A stretch of DNA of 64,000 bases from an uncultured Caldilineaceae bacterium (GCA_951813625.1 CATOTS010000001.1:62001-126000); one strand, 5' to 3'; positions 18,550-29,537 are shown, numbered from the stretch's first letter. Program-made: numbers and translations. The notes: generated by a model not told the origin, from the sequence alone.

Positions 18550-20727
18550 ATGACGGAAGAGAATCCGAGCATCCTGCACAATCTGGGAGTTTACAGATTG
18601 CGGGGATTCAGCGGGCGAAGCGCTGAACTAAGTACGTTATGTCAGTGGCTGCTCGAAACCCACGAACAGCCTGCTCTTGCGATCAGTGGAGGGCAGGGCA
18701 ACGGAAAGAGCACGATCGCGACCGCGGCCGCCTGGAAGACGATTCATCAGTTCCCCGACGGAATCATCTGGGTGGGGGCCGCGGGCGGGGACAGGTTTCG
18801 CATGTACGACATCGTGCGAACGTTGGACACTGTGCTCGGTACGACTTTGACGAGGGTAAGTGAGGACCGGTGGGGCATTGGCATTCTGGAGCAGCTTTAC
18901 CGCCGCCGCCGACTGCTTATTCTGGACGAGCTTTCGGGCGCAACCGACGGCGAGATCCAGACGTTGGCCGACATAATCGGGCATCTGCAAGACTCCGGCG
19001 GCCAATCTCACATTTTGCTGATCGATCGCGACATTCATCCTGAGTTTGGCGAATTGGTGGGCGATAGGCACCTGCCATTGGGGGGCCTGTCGCTGGCTGA
19101 GACGGTTGGCTTTGTACACACGCGGGCGCCGGAGCGCGTTCGGGATACCGCTCTACGCAATATCGAAAGCCTGTATAAGCGCACCGGTGGCAGACCTCTG
19201 AGTATGCGGCTGGCGCTGGGTTTGCTGGTTGACATTGGGCTATGGAGCGAGCTCGACCAGCTTCTTGACGAACTGCCTGCGACCGACGGCGCGGTCGAGA
19301 TGCCGAGCATCGCGGCCTTTGCAGTAGAAAACTTCGCCGCCTTTTGGCCGGAGGCAGGCCTGATTTTGGACAGAATGGTCAGTGCGGCAGGGGGCGCAAC
19401 CTATCAGGCCTTGACTGAGCTGTTTACGGTTGGCATGGGCACCGAAGCCGAAAAGCGCCAGACGTTTGAGGCGCTGGTGGAGCGTGCGCTAGTCGAGGTG
19501 GACATTTACAACCGCCGCATTGTCGTGCAGCCTGTCGTACGCCGCCATCTTGTCGAAGGCGCGACGATGCTAGGTGAGGACTGGTACCGTCAGCACTCGC
19601 GCTACTATTTGCAATTTGCTCAACGGTACCAGGAGTTGCCGATTCAGCGATGGCAGGAGATCGACCCATTTTGGGGCAATATTCATTGGGGCGCGGATTG
19701 GGCCACGGACCGGGTGGAACGACTTTTCGGGCGATCTGTTGAGGAGCTGATCAGCGAGCCATTGGAGAACGTGGGCCTGCCCGATATGCCGATCAACTTC
19801 CTGGAAGTGCAGGGCGACCTCAAGCTGATGCGAGACTACGCGCTGGCGCTCGCTCACTACGCCTTTTGGCGCCACCCTCCCGGCATCTGGCGCTGGCTCT
19901 GCGGGGGCGGCGTGGCAGCGATTGCGCTCGGCGATGTCGACGATTTTGGATTAATGCTGGCAAACATAGGGCGTCAACGATTCTTCAATGGCGAAGTCAT
20001 GGAAGCGATCGAATGGTTGCAGCGGGCGCTGCGGATATTCGACGAACGGGACATGCTGATGGCTATGGCCTACGGGCATACCGACTTGGGCACGTCGTTC
20101 CGCGTATTGGAAGAGCCGCGTCAGGCGCTGGATCACTTCTGGTTGGCTTTCGAGGCGGCGGCCCAGCTAGGCGATCCCCGCTCTCTGGTGCCGGCTTACA
20201 TGAACCTAGGCAGTGCATATCTCAGTCTGAACAACTATGAGCGCGCGGTCGAGCACCATCGCAAGGCGCTGCGGGTGGCGCTTCGCCTGGGCGATGAGCA
20301 GCTCGTAGCCAGCGCGCATAACAACCTGGGGCTGGCGATGGAAGGGATGGCGATGTACGCCGAGGCGCAACGGGCATACGAGTCCGCGTTGACAGTCTTC
20401 CAGCGCAACCGCGACGATGCGGGCATCAGCACCTGTTACAACAACCTTGGCTCGGTGAGCTACGCCAGAAACGAGTTCGCCGCCGCGCTGGGCTGGTACG
20501 AAAGGGACCTGGAGCTTTCGGACCGCCGGGGTGCATGGATGGACAATGCGGCCACGCTCCACAACCTGGGTCACGTTGCGCTTGAGCAGGGCAACTACGA
20601 GCAGGCGACGGCATACTTTGCACGAAGCCGGGAGCTGTATGCTGCCTTTCAACTGCAGGAGTACGTTGCCGAGGAGGACGAAATGATGACCTACGTAAAC
20701 GCTGTATCCTCGCCGGGCCGAGACTAA
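18550..20727 (+). CDS. NB-ARC/STAND-type ATPase with C-terminal TPRs
   Basis: A 725-residue signalling-type ATPase. The Walker A motif GGQGNGKST lies at residues 47-55, Walker B is RRLLILDEL near 125-133, and a winged-helix-like part follows RTGGRPLSMRLALGLL. The last 230 residues contain at least five TPR units (for example YMNLGSAYLSLNNYERAVEHH and HNLGHVALEQGNYEQATAYF). This architecture is that of STAND regulators such as MalT-like or AfsR-like proteins, but without a DNA-binding or effector domain at the N-terminus. The ATG at 18550 is used. It could sense a partner through the TPRs; the ligand and output are unknown. Confidence 0.8.
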   Translation: MTEENPSILHNLGVYRLRGFSGRSAELSTLCQWLLETHEQPALAISGGQGNGKSTIATAAAWKTIHQFPDGIIWVGAAGGDRFRMYDIVRTLDTVLGTTLTRVSEDRWGIGILEQLYRRRRLLILDELSGATDGEIQTLADIIGHLQDSGGQSHILLIDRDIHPEFGELVGDRHLPLGGLSLAETVGFVHTRAPERVRDTALRNIESLYKRTGGRPLSMRLALGLLVDIGLWSELDQLLDELPATDGAVEMPSIAAFAVENFAAFWPEAGLILDRMVSAAGGATYQALTELFTVGMGTEAEKRQTFEALVERALVEVDIYNRRIVVQPVVRRHLVEGATMLGEDWYRQHSRYYLQFAQRYQELPIQRWQEIDPFWGNIHWGADWATDRVERLFGRSVEELISEPLENVGLPDMPINFLEVQGDLKLMRDYALALAHYAFWRHPPGIWRWLCGGGVAAIALGDVDDFGLMLANIGRQRFFNGEVMEAIEWLQRALRIFDERDMLMAMAYGHTDLGTSFRVLEEPRQALDHFWLAFEAAAQLGDPRSLVPAYMNLGSAYLSLNNYERAVEHHRKALRVALRLGDEQLVASAHNNLGLAMEGMAMYAEAQRAYESALTVFQRNRDDAGISTCYNNLGSVSYARNEFAAALGWYERDLELSDRRGAWMDNAATLHNLGHVALEQGNYEQATAYFARSRELYAAFQLQEYVAEEDEMMTYVNAVSSPGRD

Positions 20728-20765
20728 CGCTAACAAAACGCTTACATTTTCAAACGATATGAATC

Positions 20766-20794
20766 TTGTCATGCGACAGGAACTATGCTACACT
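20766..20794 (+). promoter_or_regulatory. Promoter of groES-groEL
   Basis: TTGTCA (20766-20771), 17-bp spacer, TACACT (20789-20794). The start would fall near 20801, so the CIRCE element overlaps the first transcribed bases, the classical arrangement for HrcA repression. Confidence 0.65.
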
Positions 20795-20804
20795 TTCTGA
20801 TGGT

Positions 20805-20831
20805 TTAGCACTCAGGGCGTTTGAGTGCCAA
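20805..20831 (+). promoter_or_regulatory. CIRCE operator (HrcA binding site)
   Basis: TTAGCACTC (20805-20813), 9-bp spacer, GAGTGCCAA (20823-20831). This is the CIRCE consensus TTAGCACTC-N9-GAGTGCTAA with one mismatch in the right arm. It predicts heat-shock control of groESL by HrcA, whose gene is not in this window. Confidence 0.93.
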
Positions 20832-20996
20832 TCAGCCCTGAACATGCCGAACTGTCCTTGCGTCGCAGCGTGCAGCGCGGGCCACGCCGGGACGGTAGGT
20901 TAAAGTCGAACCGATAAACCCGCGTCTTATTGGCGGGCAGGCCAAATTTCAACGTTTACCATTCAGGAAGAGTCGCAACGCAAGGAGGAATGTCGC

Positions 20997-21287
20997 ATGA
21001 ATCTCAAGCCGCTTGGTGACCGGCTGGTAGTCCAGCCTCTGGAAGGGGATGAGCAGACTTCCACGGGTATCTATTTGCCGGAAACTGCCAAAGAGAAGCC
21101 CCAGCAGGGCGAGGTGGTCGCTGCGGGTCCCGGCGCCCGGGACGAAGGTGGGAAACGCATCGACATGGAGGTCTCCGTCGGTGACATCGTTCTGTACGCG
21201 AAGTATTCCGGCACCAACATCAAGCTGGAGACGACCGAATATCTTATTCTCAAGGAATCCGATGTTCTGGCGCTGGTTGGAAGCTAA
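20997..21287 (+). CDS. groES: Co-chaperonin GroES
   Basis: A 96-residue 10-kDa chaperonin that caps GroEL. It starts [20 protein letters not shown]. The mobile loop lies in [20 protein letters not shown] with the conserved Ile-Tyr-Leu contact. The [16 protein letters not shown] and [12 protein letters not shown] blocks are standard. AAGGAGG precedes the ATG by seven bases. A long 5' region of about 190 nt runs from the CIRCE promoter. groEL follows 79 bp downstream. Confidence 0.98.
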   Translation: MNLKPLGDRLVVQPLEGDEQTSTGIYLPETAKEKPQQGEVVAAGPGARDEGGKRIDMEVSVGDIVLYAKYSGTNIKLETTEYLILKESDVLALVGS

Positions 21288-21360
21288 ACGTCCTTACATT
21301 CGAAATTGAGAGGGTTCAGATTCCCCGCCACAGTAGAGCGGGACAAACCGGAGGAGATAG

Positions 21361-23004
<1,644 letters not shown>

Positions 23005-23043
23005 GTTCGGTTGGTTGGCGGAAGTGAATTGAGTTGAAATGGG

Positions 23044-23074
23044 CGCCGGGGATAATCCATCCCCGGCGTTTTCT
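23044..23074 (+). terminator. Rho-independent terminator of groESL
   Basis: A perfect 10-bp stem CGCCGGGGAT/ATCCCCGGCG with a 5-nt loop is followed by TTTTCTTT, 40 nt after the groEL stop. Confidence 0.93.
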
Positions 23075-23395
23075 TTACACTGTGGAAAGGAATCTAGCCG
23101 GCGACTGCCGATGAGCCGTGTTCCCACACTTCTCCACTTGGTCCGGTGGTCTTACTATGCGAGGTTTTGGCCTCTTCCAGCAAAGGCGAAATCAAAGACT
23201 GCCGCTCTCCATAATTGGCTTGGATTTCGAACCCGCTTATGCCACATAACTACCCAGCGGTCGTTAGGGCTTCTGATGCGCGGACCCAGCAAACTTGAAC
23301 ACCGCCTTTTGGGAGACAAAATCTTGGGGGACGGTCTGTATTCAGAAATGGTTGAATGTAGGACTTCGACCCATAATTCTGGCTAATGTTTGCCT
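23075..23395. other. Gene-free interval after groEL
   Basis: About 320 bp. Short frames in all directions lack homology and ribosome sites. I see no terminator for the minus-strand FmdE-like gene and no obvious repeat. Confidence 0.6.
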
Positions 23396-24010
23396 TTATG
23401 GATGTAGTGAGCAATACCCGCCGCCAGCGCATGTGCGGCATAGGGCGCGCCCATCCACCATGACCTCGCGCTCGTTGATGATCTCCTCGCCGCAGATATT
23501 GCACTTGGCGCGGGCGGCGGCGCGGCTTACGATGGCGGCGACGGGTTGCGCGAGTTTGACTCGCTGGAGTGAGAGCAGCTCTTTGTCGGGCATGCGCTGG
23601 TAGCCGTGGAGCATGGCGAAGTAGCGGCGCGTCTGCTCGGGGGCGTAGCGGTGCGCCTTTTCGCGCACGTCGAGCTGCGGGGCGACGCGCAGTGCCTGCT
23701 CTGTCTTCACGTCGATGAATGTGGCCGCGATCTTGCCGTAGTCCTCCACCCGCAGGGTGCGGCCACCGACCGACACGCCAGTCACGGCCTCGACGCCGTC
23801 GACGAAGCAGCCGTCGGTTTCGACGATCACCAGCAGCCTTTTGTCGGTGCGAGGCACTTCCAGCTCCAGGGCCCTGGCGCCTGCGATGGCGGCGCGTGCA
23901 CCTAGCACCTGGCGCGGGCATAGATGCTTGTGGCGGGAGGAAGCGAGATCCAGCGCCTCTTGCAACTTCGGCGCAATCTCCAGTTCTTCTATGACAGGTG
24001 GCGTGGCCAT
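23396..24010 (-). CDS. FmdE-like protein with C-terminal zinc ribbon
   Basis: A 204-residue protein of the FmdE family (named after a gene near formylmethanofuran dehydrogenase, present in many non-methanogens). The N-terminal domain shows SSRHKHLCPRQVLGARAAIAG with conserved His and Cys, the ETDGCFVDGVEAVTG cysteine motif and DYGKIAATFID. The C-terminus is a zinc ribbon with CNICGEE and CRTCAGG. The ATG at 24010 is preferred, with GAGGAG eight bases upstream. No molybdenum cofactor or formylmethanofuran genes are nearby, so it is an orphan; a metal or cofactor-handling role is likely but unproven. Confidence 0.82.
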   Translation of the reverse strand: MATPPVIEELEIAPKLQEALDLASSRHKHLCPRQVLGARAAIAGARALELEVPRTDKRLLVIVETDGCFVDGVEAVTGVSVGGRTLRVEDYGKIAATFIDVKTEQALRVAPQLDVREKAHRYAPEQTRRYFAMLHGYQRMPDKELLSLQRVKLAQPVAAIVSRAAARAKCNICGEEIINEREVMVDGRALCRTCAGGGYCSLHP

Positions 24011-24459
24011 CGCGGCATCTCCTCGCGTGAGGCGCCCAGGCGGAGGTCGGCTCGATCCGGCCGGCCGGAGGAAATTTGCAAACATAGGCGCGTGGCACCA
24101 TTATACCACTCTCGGGTCAAAGCGAAGTTCTATTGCAGGGAGATCGAAGGGCAATCGCATCTGAACCTGGACGCAAAAATGTCCCACGAAGGGCACCCAC
24201 AAGGGGCGCCTCTACCAATTGCCAATCGTTTTCGGCCAAGAAACCGAACTCCAGAAGGACGGCCCCTGCAATGAAATTCACTGTTTCCGGCAGTTTTTTC
24301 GGAGTTGGGCTTGAATCAGGTAGTGTCGCCGGTCTCGGCCCAGTTCGATGCAATCGCCCTGGCCTCTGCAGTGAGATCGTGGGGTAAAAGGACAGTTTCA
24401 GCCGACGCGAAGGGGGCGGCCCCGTGCCGGAAGCTCGGCGGCTGTGTTAGAATACGGCC
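24011..24459. other. Interval between FmdE-like gene and mnmA
   Basis: It holds a probable extended -10 box TGGTATAAT for the FmdE-like gene (TATAAT on the minus strand at 24100-24105). A degraded palindromic repeat GGGCACCC-N5-GGGCGCC lies near 24191-24210, similar in design to the perfect one at 60563-60583. No credible gene. Confidence 0.5.
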
Positions 24460-25644
24460 ATGATGGACAAGGCAACTTTGCGTAAGGAAGACAAATCTCC
24501 ATCCGAGACGACGGTCGTTGTCGCGTTGAGCGGGGGCGTCGATAGCTCGGTCGCGGCCGCTCTGCTGACGGCACAGGGGTATCGCTGTATCGGCGTGATG
24601 ATGCGCCTGTGGGCGGAGGTGTCGAGCGGGGAAGGCTCGGGAAACAAGTGCTGCGACGAAGAGAGCGTGGACGATGCCCGCCGCGTGGCCGATCGATTGG
24701 GCATGCCTTTCTATCTGATCAATGTCGAGGAGCCATTCAAGGAGAAGGTGGTCGACCTCTTCATCGATGGCTATAGCGCGGGGCTAACGCCCAACCCATG
24801 TTTGGCCTGCAACCGGCACATTCGCTTCGACTATCTGCTCAACTACGCCCGCCGACTGGGCGCGGACTTTTTGGCAACCGGCCACTATGCCCGCCTGCGA
24901 CGGCAGGTGGACGGCAGCGTACACTTGCTGCGAGGGATAGACGCACACAAGGATCAGTCCTATGTGTTGAGCATGCTGGGCCCGGCGGAACTGAACGACC
25001 TGCTCTTCCCCGTTGGGGACTACACGAAAGATGAGGTGCGGCGGATGGCTTCTGCCCGCGACTTGCCGGTCCACAGCAAACACGATTCGATGGACCTCTG
25101 TTTCGTGGTTGATGACGACTACCGTCGATTCTTGCGGTCGTGGGCGCCCGACGCTATGACACCGGGCGCGATCGTCGATCTGAGCGGAAGGGTGCTGGGT
25201 AGGCACAATGGGCTGCCGAACTACACGGTCGGGCAGCGCAAGGGGCTGGGCCTTAGCGGGATGTCCGCGCCCCTCTATGTGGCCGACCTGGACCATGAAC
25301 GCAACGAGCTGGTTGTAGGCCCGGCCGAGGCGGTGGGCAGGACGGAGATGATTGTGGAAGGGGTCAACTGGACGTTGGACAGGCCAGTTGGGGCGGGAAG
25401 CCGCGTGCAGTGCCAGATCCGCTACACGGGCCTTCCGATTGATTGTCGGATTTCGCCGCTGGAGGGCGGATGCGTGCGCGTTCTGTTCGGGACACCTGTG
25501 AACGGGATCAGCCCCGGCCAGGGCGCCGTCTTTTACGACGGCGAGCAGTGCCTGGGCGGCGGACTGATCGCTGACAGAGGAAGTGACAAAGTGACAATTG
25601 GAGGCGTGCCGGCTGTGGGTCAGCAGTTTTATTCGGGGAAGTAG
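24460..25644 (+). CDS. mnmA: tRNA-specific 2-thiouridylase MnmA
   Basis: A 394-residue enzyme that adenylates and thiolates U34 of tRNA-Lys, -Glu and -Gln. It has the PP-loop [17 protein letters not shown], the first catalytic Cys in [14 protein letters not shown] and the second in [17 protein letters not shown] and the C-terminal beta-barrel with [11 protein letters not shown] are also present. Length is slightly above the E. coli enzyme, owing to a polar N-terminal extension of about 20 residues. A TAGAAT element ends six bases before the ATG, which points to a leaderless or near-leaderless mRNA. Confidence 0.95.
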   Translation: MMDKATLRKEDKSPSETTVVVALSGGVDSSVAAALLTAQGYRCIGVMMRLWAEVSSGEGSGNKCCDEESVDDARRVADRLGMPFYLINVEEPFKEKVVDLFIDGYSAGLTPNPCLACNRHIRFDYLLNYARRLGADFLATGHYARLRRQVDGSVHLLRGIDAHKDQSYVLSMLGPAELNDLLFPVGDYTKDEVRRMASARDLPVHSKHDSMDLCFVVDDDYRRFLRSWAPDAMTPGAIVDLSGRVLGRHNGLPNYTVGQRKGLGLSGMSAPLYVADLDHERNELVVGPAEAVGRTEMIVEGVNWTLDRPVGAGSRVQCQIRYTGLPIDCRISPLEGGCVRVLFGTPVNGISPGQGAVFYDGEQCLGGGLIADRGSDKVTIGGVPAVGQQFYSGK

Positions 25645-25660
25645 AGTCAGAGGAGTTCTA

Positions 25661-25951
25661 TTGGTTCTCGGTGCACCGCTCATGTCACTCTCGCTCAATC
25701 CGTCAATCCTGCTGGCAACCCTTATGGCAGCGGGCCTCGCAAGCGTTTTCCACCTGTGGACGGGACGCTCTTTGCGCGATCTGCTGCTGTTTCTGTTTGC
25801 GGCCGCGACCGGGTTCGGGTTGGGGCAGTGGGCCGGAATATCCTTGCAGTGGGGGATTTTACGGGTAGGCGAGTTATTCCTTTTGGAGGCGACGGTTGCA
25901 TCCGTGTTTGCCCTCTTTGTTGTCAGGATCCTGATAGATCAGCCGGCATGA
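25661..25951 (+). CDS. Small membrane protein
   Basis: A 96-residue protein with three hydrophobic stretches (about residues 13-33, 40-60 and 68-90) and almost no polar domain. It starts at TTG 25661, with AGAGGAG five bases upstream, 16 bp after mnmA. The longer frame into mnmA is not supported. It overlaps the next reading frame by ATGA if that gene starts at 25948. Function unknown. Confidence 0.55.
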   Translation: MVLGAPLMSLSLNPSILLATLMAAGLASVFHLWTGRSLRDLLLFLFAAATGFGLGQWAGISLQWGILRVGELFLLEATVASVFALFVVRILIDQPA

Positions 25952-26025
25952 GTGTGCGGGCCGGCTCGATTGCGGTCCAGCCGCATTGGCAAGTGTCAGT
26001 TCGGCCTTTTGAGAAGGAGACCGTT

Positions 26026-26406
26026 TTGGTCAGCGCCACAGTTCGGGACATCGCGATAATTCTCGTCGCCATAGAGATTCTGGTCATGAACGCGCTGTTG
26101 ATCGTGCTCGTCTGGCAGGTATGGCGCCTTATCAAGATGATCAGGGCCGAGTTAAAGCCGGTAATCAAAGACGGCCAGGAAACGGTCGGCACGGTGAAAG
26201 GCTCGGCGGAATTTGTCAGCGAAAGCTTCATCAGCCCTCTCATTTCCGCCAGCAGCAGGCTGGCCGGGATTCGCCGATCTGCGCAGGTCATTAAGTCGGA
26301 ACTGGAGGGTTCGATGGGAGCGGTGGCGCCGTCCCAACGGCGTTCAGGAGCCGCTGATGGAGACAATTTGCAACCTGAGCCGGAGGACCCGCCTTCGGCG
26401 TCCTGA
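26026..26406 (+). CDS. Small single-span membrane protein
   Basis: A 126-residue protein with one N-terminal membrane helix (about residues 6-30, DIAIILVAIEILVMNALLIV) and a charged, probably amphipathic tail (MIRAELKPVIKDGQETVGTV). A Pro-rich acidic end follows. This layout resembles DUF948- or YtxH-like envelope proteins. TTG at 26026 is chosen because AAGGAG lies six bases upstream. ATG 25948, overlapping the previous stop, is the alternative and would add 26 residues. Likely co-transcribed with the preceding small membrane protein. Confidence 0.55.
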   Translation: MVSATVRDIAIILVAIEILVMNALLIVLVWQVWRLIKMIRAELKPVIKDGQETVGTVKGSAEFVSESFISPLISASSRLAGIRRSAQVIKSELEGSMGAVAPSQRRSGAADGDNLQPEPEDPPSAS

Positions 26407-26647
26407 TGAGAAGATGGCCGGCTTCCTCGCTGGAACTCGTGTCCTACTGCTACTTCCGCCCGTAGCGGGGCCGGCTCAACGGTCTCCCGCAGCCTGATTT
26501 TAGAGTTGCCAGAGTACAGCAGCAGGTCGGTTGTCAGATTGAACTTGACGAACCGGCGGGGTCTTTTTCATGTAATGCGGCCAGCTGCAGGGAGCCAGGT
26601 ATTATGAGGCAACCGAAACACAGGGGAAGGGATATCCAAGGCAGAGC

Positions 26648-27205
26648 ATGAACTACTGGCAGACCGACCTGGTTCGATTGAGAGACATAGAGCCGGAGGA
26701 CGGGGAGACTTTCTGGCGGTGGAACCAGGACAGCGAGATGGCCCGCGATCTGGATTTCGTATGGCCGCCGGTTTCGGTCGCACAGGTGCGCAGGTGGGCG
26801 GCATCAGCGGCGGAAAAGAAGCTGGAAGGCGACAGCTTCCATTGGGTCGTCGAAAACAGCGAGGGTATGCAGGTCGGCTTTATCCACACGCACAACTGCC
26901 ATCCTCGCAGCGGCGTTTTCAAGTATGGAGTTGGCGTAGAGGCTTGCCACCGGCGCAAAGGCTATGCCGCGGCCGCGATCCTGCTCGTGCTGCGATACTA
27001 TTTTCGGGAGTTACGCTACCAGAAGGTAAACATTCAGATGCATAGCGAGAACGAGGCCTCGCGTGCGCTGCATGAGCGACTTGGATTTGTGCGTGAGGGC
27101 ACGATACGGCGAACGGTTTTCACGCGGGGCCGTTATCTGGACGAGTTCTGCTACGGTTTGACGATCGAGGAGTGGGAGCAGCGCTACGGAGTGGCCGGGC
27201 AATGA
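26648..27205 (+). CDS. GNAT acetyltransferase (RimJ/RimL-like)
   Basis: A 185-residue acetyltransferase of the RimJ/RimL/SpeG subgroup. It starts with the usual DLVRLRDIEPED strand. The acetyl-CoA loop lies in CHRRKGYAAAAILLVLRYYF. It ends with the HSENEASRALHERLGFVREGTIRR segment that marks this subgroup. The stop codon of a 15-codon upstream frame overlaps the ATG. The next gene starts inside its stop codon (ATGA), so the two GNATs are translationally coupled. Substrate unknown: protein N-terminus, amino sugar or polyamine. Confidence 0.87.
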   Translation: MNYWQTDLVRLRDIEPEDGETFWRWNQDSEMARDLDFVWPPVSVAQVRRWAASAAEKKLEGDSFHWVVENSEGMQVGFIHTHNCHPRSGVFKYGVGVEACHRRKGYAAAAILLVLRYYFRELRYQKVNIQMHSENEASRALHERLGFVREGTIRRTVFTRGRYLDEFCYGLTIEEWEQRYGVAGQ

Positions 27206-28467
27206 CTGTGTCCCTCTGCGCGACGCGCGTTGACGCTGGAGCCGCCGACTGGCCAGCACGGCTGCGGGAGATGCGGCGCCAGTTGGGGGACCGGCCTACA
27301 CTTCTGCCTCACCATTTTCTGGAGGTTGTTCTTCCTAAGATTGGTGGTTCTCTCTTCGCCTTGAAGGACAGCGGGGCGGACAAAGGGTCGGCGAATAAGG
27401 GCTACGCCTTCTTGCTGCCGCGCGACGTCAGTTCCGACGGTGCGGTCTTCACGCTTCGCTTCGAGCGCGCGGGCGGAACGCCGGTTGCAGGCGCGGAAGA
27501 GATCAGCGAGGTGGTGGATAGGGCTCTTCCGCCAGGCGACAGGACTGTCTTTTACCGGCCCGAAGCAGCCCGACATTTCAATCCGACGCACGAAATCATC
27601 GAAGGCATTGACTGCGGTCGTCCTGAAGCGGCGGAGGCGGCCGTTATCCGAACGATGCAGCAATCGATTTGGCACAGCCCCCCGGAGGGGCTGTACCCCA
27701 GTGATCTGCACTGTGACGAGGCTGGCACGGGCTGCTCTCTGGTGGCCAGGGTGGACGGAGCGCTGGCCGGCTTCCTGTTGGGGTTCTACAGCTTTGGCCG
27801 CGGTCAGTCAGAAGGCTGTAAGGAAACTGGCGGCCGGGTACTGCAGCTGGAGTCTCAGTTGCTGGCCGTCGCCCCGGAATTACGCGGACGCGGAATCGGG
27901 CAGGCGCTCAAGCTTCTTCAGGCGCGCCACGCCCTTGCGGCGGGAATCGAAAGGATCAGCTGGACGGCGGACCCACTGCTCTTCGCCAACGCGCTTCTCA
28001 ACTTTACGCGATTGGGCGCAGTCGCCTGGGAATTCCAACCCAACCTCTATCCGTTTCGGAACGAGTTGAACCGCGTTCCGGCGTCGCGTTTCAATTTGCT
28101 GTGGCCGCTTCGCTCGAGAAGGGCGCAGATGGCGCTTACGGGCGCGGGCCAGACCGGCCCGCGGGAAGTCGGAGCGGATCCTGAACTGACAGTTGTCAAC
28201 CGGGCGGACGGTTCGCCGGATTTCGATGCCGCCTCTTTCGGCGTCGCCATTGAGATTCCAGCAGATTGGGTTGCTCTGCAGCGGGCTGACCGAACGGCTG
28301 CGTTGCGGTGGCGGGACGTCACGAATCGGCTTCTGGACCGCTACTTGGGTTTGAAGCCAGGAAGGTATGTCATCGTCGATACGGGAGTCTGCGCGTCGAG
28401 GCGGTATCTGATCGGCGAACGTGTGGATGACAGGCTGCTGGAGGAAAGAATCGGGAGGACGGGCTGA
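27202..28467 (+). CDS. Large GNAT-domain protein
   Basis: A 421-residue protein with one recognisable GNAT core (about residues 150-290) containing the acetyl-CoA motif VAPELRGRGIGQALKLLQARHAL and WTADPLLFANALLNFTRLGA. The N-terminal 140 and C-terminal 120 residues have no match I can name. It is similar in layout to the unassigned bacterial acetyltransferases that carry a conserved FNLLWPL segment after the GNAT domain. The ATG at 27202 overlaps the upstream stop. Function unknown, probably small-molecule acylation. Confidence 0.75.
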   Translation: MTVSLCATRVDAGAADWPARLREMRRQLGDRPTLLPHHFLEVVLPKIGGSLFALKDSGADKGSANKGYAFLLPRDVSSDGAVFTLRFERAGGTPVAGAEEISEVVDRALPPGDRTVFYRPEAARHFNPTHEIIEGIDCGRPEAAEAAVIRTMQQSIWHSPPEGLYPSDLHCDEAGTGCSLVARVDGALAGFLLGFYSFGRGQSEGCKETGGRVLQLESQLLAVAPELRGRGIGQALKLLQARHALAAGIERISWTADPLLFANALLNFTRLGAVAWEFQPNLYPFRNELNRVPASRFNLLWPLRSRRAQMALTGAGQTGPREVGADPELTVVNRADGSPDFDAASFGVAIEIPADWVALQRADRTAALRWRDVTNRLLDRYLGLKPGRYVIVDTGVCASRRYLIGERVDDRLLEERIGRTG

Positions 28468-28528
28468 GACCGCGTCCTGCCGGCGTCGACACTGGTCAAA
28501 TTTCAGATCGCGATCGGATTGTGGACGT

Positions 28529-29506
28529 CTAAACTAGCAGGCTGTCGATCTCCTCGACATGGCGCGTGCTGCGGGCTTGCACGGTGGTGCGCTTGCGAAG
28601 GAGGCGCGGCAGCCCGAGAAGGCCCGCCACCTGTCCGCGTAATCTGTCGCGTGCCGCACGGCCCCGAATATTACGCAGTGCGTCGGCGGCAATCGAGAGT
28701 TGCGCGGTGACAATCTGCTGCGCATGACGCAGAAGAAGCGGGGTCGGCATGTTCTTTGCCAGGGTCCAAAGAGTATTGCGGCCCACGTAGAAGCTGCTCA
28801 GGCCGTCGCCTCCGCTTGCGCCCAATTTGTGATAAACACGCGCCCTGGGGGCGAAAACGGTGTGCCAGCCCATGAGTTGCGCACGAAACGAGAAGTCAGC
28901 ATCCTCGAGATACATCCAGTAGTCCTCGTCGAAGCCCTCAAGCGCCTCCCAAAGTTCGCGGCGCACTGCCATGGCGCCGCCGCAGCCGCCGAACACTTCT
29001 TGCGAGCCGTCAAACTGGCCGCTGTCGATGGTCCAGACGCCGCGATTGCGGGGGATGCCGTCCCGCCCCATAATATCGCCGGCGGTGTGGATTCGATCGC
29101 GTTCATCGAAGAGCAGCAGTTTCGCGGCCACGATTCCCGCACGGGGATGGGCGCAGACGGTCTTAGCCAGTTCAGCCAGGAAGGCGGGGTCCGGTTGCGT
29201 ATCGTTATTGAGCAGAACGATTATCCTGCCCAATGCGGCACTGGCGGACCCGTTTATCGATGCGACGAAGCCGCGGTTTTCCCGGCTCGCCAGTATCCGG
29301 GTCTGGGGCGCGTTTTTCTCTACCCAAGCAACGGAGTCATCGCGGCTGGCGTCGTCTGCCAGGATAACCTCGAAATCGGTGAATGTCTGCGCTTCCAATC
29401 CTGCAAAGAGATCGGGAAGATGACGGCCGCCGTTAAAGTTGGGAATGATGACTGAAAAGAAGGGCGGCGGACTTGCCTCTTCCACAAACGGGTTAGATTC
29501 GTACAT
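28529..29506 (-). CDS. Family 2 glycosyltransferase (rhamnosyltransferase-like)
   Basis: A 325-residue GT-A enzyme. It shows SVIIPNFNGGRHLPDL, LADDASRDDSVAWV with the nucleotide-binding Asp, LNNDTQPDPAFLAELA with the metal-binding D-x-D equivalent, and EDADFSFRAQLMGW with the catalytic acidic pair. This subgroup often transfers rhamnose to cell-wall or capsule polymers. The ATG at 29506 is chosen because AAGGAA lies five bases upstream. It lies 31 bp behind the dTDP-rhamnose reductase gene, which supports rhamnose as donor (inference). Confidence 0.85.
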   Translation of the reverse strand: MYESNPFVEEASPPPFFSVIIPNFNGGRHLPDLFAGLEAQTFTDFEVILADDASRDDSVAWVEKNAPQTRILASRENRGFVASINGSASAALGRIIVLLNNDTQPDPAFLAELAKTVCAHPRAGIVAAKLLLFDERDRIHTAGDIMGRDGIPRNRGVWTIDSGQFDGSQEVFGGCGGAMAVRRELWEALEGFDEDYWMYLEDADFSFRAQLMGWHTVFAPRARVYHKLGASGGDGLSSFYVGRNTLWTLAKNMPTPLLLRHAQQIVTAQLSIAADALRNIRGRAARDRLRGQVAGLLGLPRLLRKRTTVQARSTRHVEEIDSLLV

Positions 29507-29537
29507 TTGGGTTCCTTCGTTCATCGTGAGCCCTGGA

